A stretch of 64,000 bases of DNA from Rhypophila decipiens. Its lineage: Eukaryota; Ascomycota; Sordariomycetes; Sordariales; Naviculisporaceae. Both the position numbers and the translations under genes were made by a program. The stretch lies in contig MU858214.1 in assembly GCA_033297075.1 (NCBI GenBank), positions 21,172 to 85,171 of the forward strand, in the 5' to 3' direction. The notes beneath the pieces were generated by a model, which saw only the letters and a program-made list of their open reading frames with translations, ran no database searches and was not told the DNA's origin. Shown here one piece after another: positions 32,525-43,875 of this stretch; position 1 is the first letter of the stretch; the number at the start of each line of letters is the position of its first letter.

Positions 32525-35500
32525 CTAGAACATGGCCGCTTTAAGAAACATGCTGTCCAGGTGTTTCGGAAGCTTGTACTGTGCCGAACCTGAGTTATCA
32601 TTCTTGTCGGGCACCCCAGCCGTACTGCTGCTTCGGACAACAACATCGGCCACTGCTGCAATACTCGGCTGTTGAGCGGCAGAAGGAAGGGTATTTTCTG
32701 TTGACACTCCATAGATGATGCCACCTATAAGTTTCCACATCCTTGTTAGCCAAGTTGATGACGAAGATAACGGATTGCCGGTTATTGTGTTTGGACTTAC
32801 AAACAACTGCATTCGCGGCATCAAATCCCAGTGCTATAAAGATGATCGCCGCTGCCTGGGGGTCCTCGCCCAGAGCTCTGCCAAGGCAAGTAAACAAGGC
32901 TGAGAAGGATGTGAATATTGTGCTGGCGAGCGTCCTGACGTCGGTTGAGGTGGACCCCGACGGGATATATCCCCCGACACCGTACTGCAGTACGCTTCCC
33001 AGATCGGCAATGTAGCCTGGCCAGACCCATCAAGGGCGGTAAATAGGGACGAGGCGGAATAATTGGAGGAATGCTCCTGCCATTCGGACCCAATGCTGAA
33101 AGGGGGGGTAATGTTAGTTAAGAGTGACTCAAAATTGAACGCCGATGAAGAGTAAAGAAGAAAAAAGTGAAAGTAACAATGCTTACCTGCCAGACATCTT
33201 TCCAGTCGCCGTCTTGATATTTGATGCCTATAATAAAGTTGTAAAGGCAACAAAAGAGAACAAACACAGCTACCACGCCACGAAAGATTCGAAGCAATAT
33301 ATCAGAGGATGGAGGCGCCGCGGCTGGCGCTTTCTCAAACCGCCCTTCACCTCGTAGAAAGACATCCAGCTCGTTGTTGTCGGTAATTATCCGTCGGGCG
33401 CCTTGACCGGGAGTCGTTTGAACGTCTTTGCGGGGCCAGAAAGGTTAGCAATTTTTCCTCTTCCATGTGCTGGATGATGCTGTGCTGGGCTTACTGTCAG
33501 CGGCGATTGCATCGGAAAATATGCAATAGACATCGACGAGACCGCTGATTGCACCTGCCGTGGGGGAGAGCATGCTCAAAATTAGGTCAAACTAGGTAGA
33601 AGGATTAGCAAGAGAGGTCAGAACGAGTCCCACATTACGAATTACTTACAATTTGCAAATTGGACAAGGGTTTGGAGGTCGGCTGCGGCGGTGGATTGGT
33701 CGGATCCGGTGATGGTTTGTTTGGAGGCTGTGGTGGTGTGGTTGGATTCGGGGATGAATTGTTTGGAGGGCCCGCAGTCGACATCTGGAGATTAACGATC
33801 GAGGCCGTGTTTGCTGTGAAGGTCGGTTTGCTGGCCTCTTGGCCGGCTTTCGATCTTCTCCCTGGCGACGATTGCAGTTGTGAAGACGTTGGTCGAAGCC
33901 ACGACTTGACCTGTTCCCTCCGACGGGATCACCTTGGCCGGATCACCAAAACCCTCAGCATCAAAAGGCATCTTGCCATAGACAGTGCCGGCATACATGT
34001 TGAGTGCCCAGGAGGGAATGACGGTCATGGCGTTGAGAATCGTAAGAGGCGTATCGGGGCCCATGAAAGCATTCCAGATGGGTGAGATTATGGGTAGCTT
34101 GATGGGTGAGGTGATGACCTTCCACAGTTCAGTCATGATGTCAGGAATTGCCTTGAGTGCGTTGGCCAGGACGATCTTGATGGCGTCGAATAGGGTCCAG
34201 AACGTGTCACCCAGTAGCTGTGCAATCGCTTCAAATACGTTCGCTTTGCCATCAAACACGGCCGTGAACTTGTTCAGGACGTCCGTCAACAGTCTGGTGA
34301 TATTGTTTCCTTCCTCGTCCAGGGTATTCCCGATGGCGTTCATGATAACACCAATCAGCCCACTCAGATCGGGCAACTGGATCACGTCGCCAAGAATGTT
34401 GCTTGCTTGCGTCATGAGCCAGTTCATGGGATTGAACTTGCCAAGAAACTTCATTATTGGGTTGTCAAAAATGAAGCCGAGAAGCTTTGTGAACAGATTT
34501 GAATGGCCAGCGTCGGGCGGAGCAGGCCGCGCATCTGGAATCCACTGCGAAAGCTGGTCTTTGATGGTGTCGAATAGCTGGGCAATGATGGGCTGAAAAG
34601 CAGTGACGCTATAGCTGACAAAGTCAAAGCCTGCCTTGATGGTCTTGTTGACTGACTTTTGAGTCTCTAATACCTTGCCAATGTCGAAAACGAAGCCCAG
34701 CCAGTCGAGAAATCCGTTGATGTCAATGCCCAAGGCAGACTTGAGAAATCCCGCAAACGTCCGCAGCACAGACGCCGCAGTTCGTAGGACGAACCGAAAG
34801 ATTTTCCCTGCGATGGAGAGGAAAATGGAGATACCTTGGTCCAATACCTGCAGGGCAAACTTGATGCCGGTTCTGAGACCGGATTTGATGCATTCCCAGG
34901 CATCACCAAAGAAGTTGGCGACGTCGGTGGCGGCGTCCGAGATCCAGCTCCCATCGTCCTTGACGTATTCGCCGCTTTCAAGCTGCGTGAAGGACTCGAT
35001 AGCTGCGGGAGTGCTTTTGACGCGACTAACTGCTAGGTTCAGGGAACACGCCTCGGTGGATGTGTTGGTACTGCTCTTGGAGACATTGTCGTGCACGGCC
35101 TGGAACCGGCCCAGCAAACCAGCGGCGGCGTCAAAATTGTCAGTGTTTGGAAACTGAACTGGTCTGCCGTCGGTTGTCTTGGCAGCTTTCAGTGAGCCCG
35201 CAGTGGTGTATTTGGGTAGTTGTGTTAAGATGCGCTGAGCCGGGTCGACTGATATCGAGGTGCTGCCAAACTGTGTGAGACCAACCTCGTAGCTTGGAGC
35301 GGCGATCGAGTCACTGATTCTCTGGACGATGTTGATGGAACCCGCCGAGTCTGTCGTGATCTTGGTAGGTGTCGTATTGCTGAGCGTATAAGTGCCGTTG
35401 TTGACTGTCGCATACGCCCAGTCGCAGGAGAGTGTCTACAAGGAGCACGGCATATGTCAGCAGCAGCACAGAGAGACACACTAGACTGGGGGGAAAGGAG

Positions 35501-37013
35501 ACACTCATACAACAGGATAGTCCGGACCAACGGGAAGGCCTGTCGTCAAGTTGAATGGTTAGATAGATGTCACGTGCGCTGGATAGGTCAGGGTCTGTGG
35601 TTGCTTCGATGCTGGCCGAACGGGGATAATGCTTTCTTGCCAGATGGCAGATTCTGGCGTCAGATAGAGATGTCCCACAGTCGCATTGGTGTTGGTAACA
35701 TAAATAAGTTCGATAGACGCAGAGGAAAGGTTGTACTGGGTCGAAATTTCCAGGACGTCAGAGCGTATCGGCAAGCCTGAGGCCTCCCAAACGATGGTGG
35801 TAGAACCGGACTTGGTCCTGGTGCCTCTGATGTAATACAGGTCATTGGAGGCTGAGACAGCCAACACAACGAGTGTAGTGCCTTTTTGTGAAGCAACGAC
35901 TTGCTTAAAAGCAATCGAAGGCAGGATGACTTGGGGCACCTGGTCTGGCCTGCTCGATGGGATGAAGGCGATACCCCGGTCAGAAGCAACAAACAAATCC
36001 GTAAACCCGCTTGGGGCAGGACAAGAAAAGAGGTTGTGTACAGTGCCTAGCGAGTCGAATCAAGCTGGGCAGTAAGAGAGTTGTCCGTGTTTGAGAAGCA
36101 ACCACCAACAGTCTCATTGGCCATCTTGAACAGGGTGGATGTTCCTGCGAAGAAGCCAGGGAGATTGCCTGGCAAAACTTGCAGAATGGACTGGTACACC
36201 TGAGGAGGAGGGACTGGGACCGGGTCGGCATTCGAGTCATCTTGAGCTGGAATGGTATAATTGTCCGAAAGCAGGCCACCGATAGCCTTAGTACCGAGAG
36301 CGATGAGACTTTGGCCATCAGGTTTGAACCCTCCACAGCTGAGAGCAGTGATATTCAAGGTACCGCTGGTTGTTTTGTTGGAGCGAGCTACCCATTCGAT
36401 TGCTGAATGATTGGTTCTGTTAGCATTTCAATTGGACTGAGGAGTAATTACATCTAAGACGGTGAAGAGCACTTGCCTGCTGGATCGAAGGCCTCAAGAC
36501 TCACGACTGCTGTGTATAGCGTCTGAGACTGGTTTGCATCCGTCGACACAGCAGCAAGAACGACGGTATTGGTGGTGGCAGTGATGGATTGAGTGACATC
36601 GTAAACGAGAACAGAATTTCCAGCACTGGAGACAGGGCTGATCATGGAGCTTTGCCAGACTTCGGCACCGCCCTCGATGTGACGGACACAATAGAGCTGC
36701 TATACAAGTCAATTCAGTCATCAGTAACTCATCCAAGATTCTAAACTGCATGGGTGACAAGGACTTACATGATCATTCCCAATGGAAAAAATCATGGGCT
36801 GGCCATCACATCTTGGACGAGGGCAAGCTGCAAAGCCCCGCCAAACGCAGTGACTGGGGCAGTATGAGACGTGAATTCGGAACAGACTTTGAGTCCAATC
36901 TTGGCGTCAGGACTTGGCTCAACCTTGAAGGTGCCGTCATCCTGGAGCCTAGAAACAGGAGCAGGCACTGATGTTTCGATCGTCAATACGGGGGTAAGTT
37001 GAGGATTTGCCAT
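32525..37013 (-). pseudogene. Large propeller-like, membrane-anchored protein gene, disrupted
   Basis: Eight exons: 37013-36769, 36699-36477, 36402-35511, 35435-33650, 33591-33495, 33425-33187, 33095-32801 and 32724-32525, about 1320 codons. The N-terminal half has repeated strand-like units (PMIFSIGND, DLFVASDRGIAFI, NDLYYIRG, IVWEASGL) suggesting a beta-propeller. The middle (about 35000-33900) is amphipathic-helix-rich, then comes a Pro/Asn-rich linker. Exon 6 encodes one membrane helix (about 33224-33303). I do not recognise the whole family. Lesions: frame changes near 36798, 36057 and 33855, in-frame TAA at 35559-35561 and in-frame TGA at 33030-33032. Outside these, phases agree at every splice site. 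The 36403-36476 intron has a GC donor (GCAAGT). Divergent from the P47-like gene. Confidence 0.65.
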
Positions 37014-37883
37014 GGCGACAGCTTTCGGGGCTTCCTTTGGGGAGACTATGGCTTAGAAACAGGAAATGGAGTTTCGAAAGAAAATTGGGCGGGTTGTGGA
37101 CGAATACAACAGATGAAGCAAATGGTTACTTGTACGTATCTCAAATACAAACCCATGTGAAGGATATGGAGCCGCTCTCACGGAGCATATGGTCCGGCAA
37201 GATGAGTAGCGTGAGTCGAGACCGTGACCGGGAAAGCACGCTGGAGTCTGGACAAAAGCTGAATCCTGACGACCTGCATACCGCGATGCATTACATTAGA
37301 ATTTCCACAGTGATTAGAGCCAATATATTGCTTCCAGCTGCATTGGCACTCTTGGTAGTCAGTATGCGATTGGCTCTGATAAATATCGAAGAATCACTAA
37401 TTTCTAAACCAAGAAGTCCAGACGTTAAAGTCTAACTGCGGCCATGCCATCCAGTGCATCCCAACCATCGCCAAGGAGTCAATAGTATCCCCGTTGTATT
37501 TTCCTGCAGCTTAGTCACAAATATTGAGCATGAGCTGATCTATCTCGGTCTAGCCCCCGTGGTTGTGCCAGCTGAATGCTGCAGGTAATTACCGGTACCT
37601 AGGTAAGGAAACCCCCGCATCGCTACAATCCATTAGTCGAATTCAGCTTGCGACTTGCGTTGAACAAATCACTATGGCGAGAAATTCATGAATCATGGGA
37701 AACAATGTGGGTCATAATAACAGACAATGGGGAAGGAAAAGGAGAGAGAATCCCAAGATTCATAATGCTGGGGGCATTTCACACAGCCTTGGTCATTTTG
37801 CGACGTCTTGACACTCATTCAACCACTTCCTACGAGATCAAGTGCAAGGTCATCTTGCAGTCCAAACTCGGTAATCAACAAAG
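37014..37883. promoter_or_regulatory. Shared divergent promoter region
   Basis: The 870 bases between the start codons of the large propeller-like gene and the P47-like gene are the only sequence available to drive both. Co-regulation is therefore plausible but inferred. No specific binding site was identified. Confidence 0.4.
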
Positions 37884-40040
37884 ATGGGCAATGCGACGCC
37901 CGGTACGCTGGCGGAATTCGACTTGGTCCTTTCCGTCACCGAAGCCTCACTCAATGCTCAGTTCATGCGCCTGTTTCTCACTCCTCTTGATGATGATGAT
38001 AGCAAGTTCCTCATCAGCCATTCGATGGTTTTGAAAACCAGCCCAAACTCTAAAGCCGGTATTTTTGGCTCAATTGAATGCCCACAAGTTCACATGGATC
38101 TACCTGACGTTCCCACAAACGCACGGGTTGTGAGGTTGGCGTTCAAATTCCTGACCAACACGCCGGGTTCAACTGGGGATCCAAAAAAGGGCATCCCTTC
38201 TTATGGTGATCAATTTACTCCTTGCCCAGACAGTTTGTGATGTGACTGACAGTGATGCTACAGATCCGACATATGACAGCGTCTTCAAGTGGTGGGACGA
38301 GAGCAAAGGAGACCCCGAATTACAAGAGCAAACTATCAATGGATGGACTTTCAGCTTTGAGTGCTCGCTCGGCCAAGCTAACATTCAACAAATCGAAGAG
38401 CGTAAGTCCGATTCAAAATTGTGGTTGCTTGACTCAGGAATAACTCATTAATAACCTCGACAGAGTATCTCCATCCGTCTACGGCTGATCGACTTCAAAG
38501 CGCAATCGACAACAAGTCGTTTCAGCCAGCTTCTCTATTCTGCCTCTTCGAAACGGGCCAGCTCGCCAGAAGCTTCCAGATGGCAGATGCCACTGGTAAG
38601 GCTATAACAGACGACGAGGCACTTTCCAAATTCAAAATTGGGCTCACGACTCGATTCGCTCCGCCAAGACCAGGTACAGGCACAGGTGTTGCAACTCCAG
38701 GGAACGGGCTCCCAACTCCAGAGAATCCATTCGTGCTCGGCTACGGTGTCAGCCAAGTCGATCCCAAACCGCTCCCGCAGACTCCCCAATTCGATCCTCA
38801 GAATTTTCAGTTCAGCGTAACTCATCAGCCCAATGGCTGCAGCACAATCAACTTCCTGATGCTGTTGGGTCCCATCACGAAGCTCATCGATGTGACCCAA
38901 AACCTCAACGCCGGCATCTTCACAACCCCGTTCCTCGCGGCCATCGGCGCCGACGCACCTGGACCCACCGGTCGCCCGCAGTATGACGGCACCCTGGTCA
39001 TCTCAGCAAAGTCTTTCAAAGAGCAGTACATCGCCAAGCAGCTTCAAGATTTCTTTGCCATGCCCAATCCAACCTTTCCAAACGTCGCTGTCCACAACGA
39101 TTCTACTAATGTCAATTGGAAGTCCCTCAACAGCTACAATACTACGGCCGCCTGGCATTCTGATCAGTATGGTCAAAGCGATGATGACGTTCTTTCGTAC
39201 AACGGAACCTGGACCAACGATGTCGCCATCACCAGCAACTACGCCAACCAGCAGATGCCAGTCGACGCTGCTCGAAATCTGACCATCAAGGTATCCGCCC
39301 AAGCATGGGTAAAGTATCTCGAAACGGTCACTGCCAGTAAGTTTTCACTTTATTTCTTCTGCCCTGCCCTAGTAAAGGAACACGTTCTAATTTCGGATTC
39401 ATCACAGGTTGAAAGCACATCGACCCTTACAGCGGAACCCTCTCCGCCGAGACGACTATTCAGCCCATCAACTTGGAGTACAACGTCACCACCAGCTCCC
39501 TCGGTGCTTGGACCTTTACCCAAAAGACCGAGGCCGCAAAACTTCCACCCATGCAGGATGACCCCAGCCACCCTGGTCAGAAGCAACTGAAGTTGAAGGG
39601 GCAAAACGAGAAGGGTGACGCACTCGAGGTCAAGACGAACATCACCGGGTCGTTTTTCAACAGGGGAACTTTTAATTGGCAGTACGTTTAACACCCGAGT
39701 TTCATTCATACATGACACAGATTGGAACTTGCGGGTGCTGATGACTGACACAGGGCTTTGATGAATCAAATAACCGACGGACTCACTCCCGTCGCACGGT
39801 CCATCTGGGCCATGTATAACGCTTACTTGTCAACCTCGTTGAGCTCAATCAACACCCAAATCGTCATGCCGGTATGTCCCTCCCCTTGTTTGAATTGCTA
39901 AGATCCTGATACTTACTCATGACAATGAATAAACACAGGCCGGCAACGTCTTCACTTTCAATGGGCTAAGTCTGGACAAGGATAATAATCTCTATACGCT
40001 CATGAAGCACCAGACCCAATCGGGCAGAGAACATATTTAG
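37884..40040 (+). CDS. P47-like (TULIP superfamily) protein, with an in-frame stop
   Basis: Six exons: 37884-38205, 38264-38401, 38464-39336, 39408-39681, 39754-39871 and 39939-40040, about 608 codons. Phase agrees at every junction. Resemblances to the clostridial P47/bacterial P47-like family are the opening FDLVLSVTEASLNAQF, the strand NGWTFSFECSLG, GTLVISAKSFKEQYI in the middle and NVFTFNGLSLDKDNNLY near the end. P47 is a TULIP-fold protein of bacterial toxin gene clusters; the role of fungal homologues is unknown, and this call rests on pattern recognition. Exon 4 begins GT|TGA, an in-frame stop at 39410-39412. A weak donor at 39311 with an AAAG acceptor at 39416 would avoid it. It may be a pseudogene or unusually spliced. 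Confidence 0.55.
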
Positions 40041-40229
40041 AGGCAGATGTCGAAGCAAATCAAAGACTAGTCTACCGTAAAGAGGTGTACCATGAAGCTA
40101 AAAGGATTATAATGAGCACACGATATTTTCAATATATAAATACCGATGACAATTTCCAAGAAGTTGACGATGTGCTCCTGTATCAACTTTCGCCAACCAA
40201 CAATAGCAGACGAGGCTGGCGCACTGTGC

Positions 40230-41367
40230 TTAGCGCATGTCCCCACGCATGTCAGACCCCGGTAGAGCCTTCAACCAGCTGTCCAAATCTTCCTTGACTC
40301 TTCTCTTGACAGTACACCTGTTTGTATCGGCAATGGACTGCAGCTTCAATGTAGGACAGTTGACCTTGTCGTTGATTAAGTCGCTGTTGCATTTGGCGTT
40401 CATGGCGCGTTGGAGTGCATCGCCCTTCCTATAAAGAGAAGCACTTGGTCAGCCTAGTTCAAAGCACATAACCAAGGTTACAAGTCAGACTTACCACCCA
40501 AAGACATAATCGCCGTGGTTTCCATAGCCAGTGTTGTCGCCAAAGGACCACACAAAAGGCTGTGACCCGTCAGCAGGCCAGTCAGCCTTGTTGTTGAAAG
40601 GCCGAGTATCCCAGTACGTCTCGTAGAACACTTCAGGTATCGCAACCGGATGGGTCGAAGGACACTTTCTGCTGACTGGGTAGGCAACATGGCTCTGATG
40701 ATCCGGACTGTCCGTGTGTTTACCATTCCAGCACGTCGGGAAGCGAACGGTGACCATGATCCCGCCTTTGCAGGGGGTAGTCGGGAAGTCATATCGGTAT
40801 CCCGACCGTGTCATGGGGCTGTCAAGACAAGTAAATTGCAGCGCAGGATTCTTGCGAGCCTCGGCTTGCGTCTTGTAAGACGGATTGCCAACCGTCATGC
40901 GGAAACCTGGTATAAAGGCTATGACCTTGCCATTCGACAGATAGTAGACTGTCTGACCACCGTTGGAAGCGGTGTATCCCAGCCCGTTGCCTACCGTGCT
41001 GACGCGCTTATATGTCCCGTTGCGGGCCTTGTAGAAGAGAACGGCGGTCCAGTAGTTGGAAAAGTCTTCCATCGGTTGGCAGCTGGTGCAGGTCGCCGTG
41101 GTGGCTTGGTCGTGGGCCTCGTGGTCCATCGTGACGTTGAAGGCATTTCCTCCGACGATCTGGTGGAGATGGGGGGTTGGGTTCTGACCTGGGTTGACGA
41201 TTCTGCGATAAAGGTGTCAGCGGGGAATGAGGATGGCTTTGGTGGGGAGGTACGTACGGATCGAGGCGGTCGACGGCGAGCTGAGCGCATGAGAAGCGTA
41301 GGGTAGTCGAGATAACGCCGGCGGGCGCCAAGGCTACCGCAGCCAGAAATGAAGAAAGCCAGCGCAT
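40230..41367 (-). CDS. Secreted DUF1996 protein
   Basis: Predicted 338 residues from exons 41367-41258, 41202-40495 and 40428-40230; introns of 55 and 66 bases. Residues 1-20 form a signal peptide. The DUF1996 domain follows: CAQLAVDRLDPIVNPGQ (first splice inside), TPHLHQIVGGNAFN, TCTSCQPMEDFSNYW and FPTCWNGKHTDSPDH, with [20 protein letters not shown] near the end. These conserved Cys, His and Asn residues define the family, found in secreted or wall proteins of many fungi; its activity is unknown. No GPI or carbohydrate-binding module is appended. Its 3' end faces the P47-like gene 189 bases away. Confidence 0.92.
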
Positions 41368-42563
41368 TGTGAGCTTGATGTGAACTTGACGCTTTTGCGA
41401 GTCTGGGTGCTGTTCAGTTAGGTCAGTCTGGACAGACCGTTTGTGTCCACAGAAAAAGTCGGCAGGTCGCCTTTGATCATCCTCAGGGTCCGACTAAGGC
41501 CTTTATGTCGGCCGGCGAGTAGAAATAACACCTTTTCCAACTCCAACACAATCGAAGGGCCAAGGGCGAACATAGTCAAGGCGACGACGGCATTCAACCT
41601 TTCACCGTGATCTGTCACACCCATAACTCGATAGCAAATCGACGCCGATGGTGAACTATGTGAGAGGCAAACTTGTCGGCATCTCTTTTAATAACTGTGC
41701 AATAAAGAAGACGCGATGGTATTAGTCATGTGAGGCTCAGGTATGCCGTGGAGTTATTAGCCTGTGGGTCCGGAGGTCTTGTGCTGCACGGCAGTGAGCT
41801 TGCGTCGATTCGAAATCCGGGGTTGGCCAATCGGATATTTTGAGGTAAAGTGTTGGAAAGGACCTTCTTCTGTTCTCGATGGTTTGAGGGAAGCATGATA
41901 GGCTGGGTAAGGGTTATCATTGGGGATGGTACTCCCCCCAGGTTTTGGTGTATCGGTTCGAGGGCAGTGTCTTGTGGGCGATGGGTTCCGGGTATCTGTT
42001 CAGTCATATCCAATCTGCTCCAGGCCGCCAAACAGGTTGACCAAAGACCTGGCATTAGATCCTAGGTAAGGGTGGAGCTAATCTTAGAAGATGGAGTATC
42101 TTGAGGATAATAAGAGATTATTGGGCTAAAAGTATCATTGAGGGGAATAGGGAGATTGTTCTAAAATGTTCTGGCTGGGAGGATGCCTAAAAAGTGTAGA
42201 ATTAATATTGGAAGGCGTGACTAAAAACGTAGATGTAATGGAGGTATGAAGCTTCACGCAGGGCGTGAGGGCATTGTATGATGGTGGGATACTTGGTCAA
42301 CATCACCCCGATATATAAGACGTGGTTTGCAATAGACACTCATGATCCAGACATGGAAATTCCAGGCTATGTATGGAAAAACATTTAAATAGGAAGCTTA
42401 ATAGACATGCCCCACTACTTTCATATACAGGCGCCAGTCCAGTGTGACTCTATTTTCCAGTCAAGTTATGTATTCTACCTAGTGAAAGACCGTCAAAGCA
42501 TCCCAGACTGGCCCTGCCCTACACAGTTCCTCCAATCCTGTATGAGTATGAAGATCAAATGTC
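41368..42563. other. Intergenic, about 1.2 kb, no gene seen
   Basis: The region upstream of the DUF1996 gene and downstream of the 96-residue gene. Short frames only; no repeat was recognised. Confidence 0.45.
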
Positions 42564-42854
42564 TCAACGCCCTCCACTCCCTGCAGTCGAGGACCCCAGA
42601 GATACACACGTGCTCCACTCATCATTCTCAGCCCGACGTCCTTGTGAACCTCCACCTCCAGTGCCACCCGGGCTGGCATTTTGCTTTACCACGTCCACGG
42701 CATTCCAAGGGTCACGTTGGCCGCCAAACAGCCAGTTCTCCATGGAACTGTTGCCTTTGAACGTGTCTCTTGCTTGACTTGGCGGGTCCTGGTGAGATCG
42801 TTTGACGGGAACCCAAGGTTCGGGGCTGGGGGTCTTGGAAGTCTGGGGCTGCAT
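42564..42854 (-). CDS. 96-residue protein of unknown function with a spliced 5' leader
   Basis: A single coding exon with strong GC3 bias, starting MQPQTSKTPSPEPWVPVKR. Polar and probably disordered, it contains a central SSMENWLFGG motif and a Gly-rich stretch (GGTGGGGSQG). Small fungal proteins with a similar WLFG motif exist, to my recollection, but I cannot name a function. There is no signal peptide or membrane helix. A 69-base leader intron at 42879-42947 (GTAAGTC donor, TTCTAACAC branch, TGCAG acceptor) lies upstream of the ATG, supporting a transcribed gene. Confidence 0.6.
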   Translation of the reverse strand: MQPQTSKTPSPEPWVPVKRSHQDPPSQARDTFKGNSSMENWLFGGQRDPWNAVDVVKQNASPGGTGGGGSQGRRAENDEWSTCVSLGSSTAGSGGR

Positions 42855-42947
42855 TGTGCCAACAGTGGGTATGTTCTACTGCAGGGGGGTGTGTTAGAAC
42901 AGGTTAATTGGTCGAACTTGAAGGGTGTGACGGGTTTGAAGACTTAC

Positions 42948-43875
42948 GATATGGTTTGAGAGACTCAGAGTCTGTGGCTTGGATCAGCGGCGGATGGAGC
43001 AGGTTTTCTCTCAGCTTGTTTTGCTGGATGGAAAAGAAGCTTGCGGCTGGTGACTTGAATAGTAGGAGAGACGTCTAGATTCAACCAGTCGGTTTTATTT
43101 GCTTCTCAATGGGCTGCGCTTGCCGTTGGCATTATGAGCATTGGAGCAGAAAAGCGCCCCTTTTATCCCCAATCTATAGCATCAAAACAAGCCCATGGTT
43201 TTCGAGTTTAAATCAACGTAATCTGGACCTTTGGATTCAAGAACGTGCCCCGTCCAGCCAGCGTGCGCAAGACAGAACCGCCGCCTTGAGCATTCGATTT
43301 AGGAGACGCTACCAAAACTCGCCCCGTCATGATATCTTCCCACAAAGCTGAATGTGCAGATTTCTTTTCGCCAGTCTCACCGAAGGGGGAAATGTAAACA
43401 GGGACGGGAAAATTGGCCCCGTCGTGAGGAAAGGGGCAGATATTGTGTTCCAACAATTGGGGCATAATGGCGTTCGGGGCAAGAAACGGATGCCAATGGC
43501 GTTCTTCCAGTTCTAGCCCTTGGCATTAATTCTCAGGCCCAAAGAAATGGCCCCGGAGCAGCATGTACCCAGCCGGGAGTGAGGTCCTCCTGTGCAACAT
43601 CAGGGGGTGGACTCTGCGCCGACTGCGTGTTGGTGAAATTGATTGGACCAAAATATTGTCCCCGTCGGCTCGTGTTTCTCCCGTCCTGTCTCTGCCTTGG
43701 GTTCGAGGGGCCGAATTTGGTGTCCAATCATTGCCGACTTGGCCCTTCCGGCGCCGTCAACCGGTTGGAGCTGAATGAGGGGAACAAACAGCACCGTCAG
43801 ATTCACCCAGGTCCCGTCAAGAAACCCGAAGATGATAGGCATCCGCCAAAGGTGACTTTCAGGCCTCAACAAGAA
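42948..43875. other. Divergent intergenic region
   Basis: Between the 96-residue gene (minus) and the basic protein gene (plus). The plus-strand frame is open upstream of 43876 but lacks conserved character, and I treat it as leader. No repeat was recognised. Confidence 0.45.

Noticed and set aside
37648..38034. 128-codon frame before the P47-like start
   Set aside because: It is in a different frame from exon 1 and lacks splice sites that would join it.
41815..41835. T-arm-like word (GATTCGAAATCC) suggesting a tRNA
   Set aside because: Flanking bases do not pair, and no A-box or acceptor stem is present.
43579..43875. N-terminal extension of the basic/coiled-coil protein
   Set aside because: The extension is Cys/Arg/Leu-rich with no pattern. 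A better-placed ATG follows at 43876.
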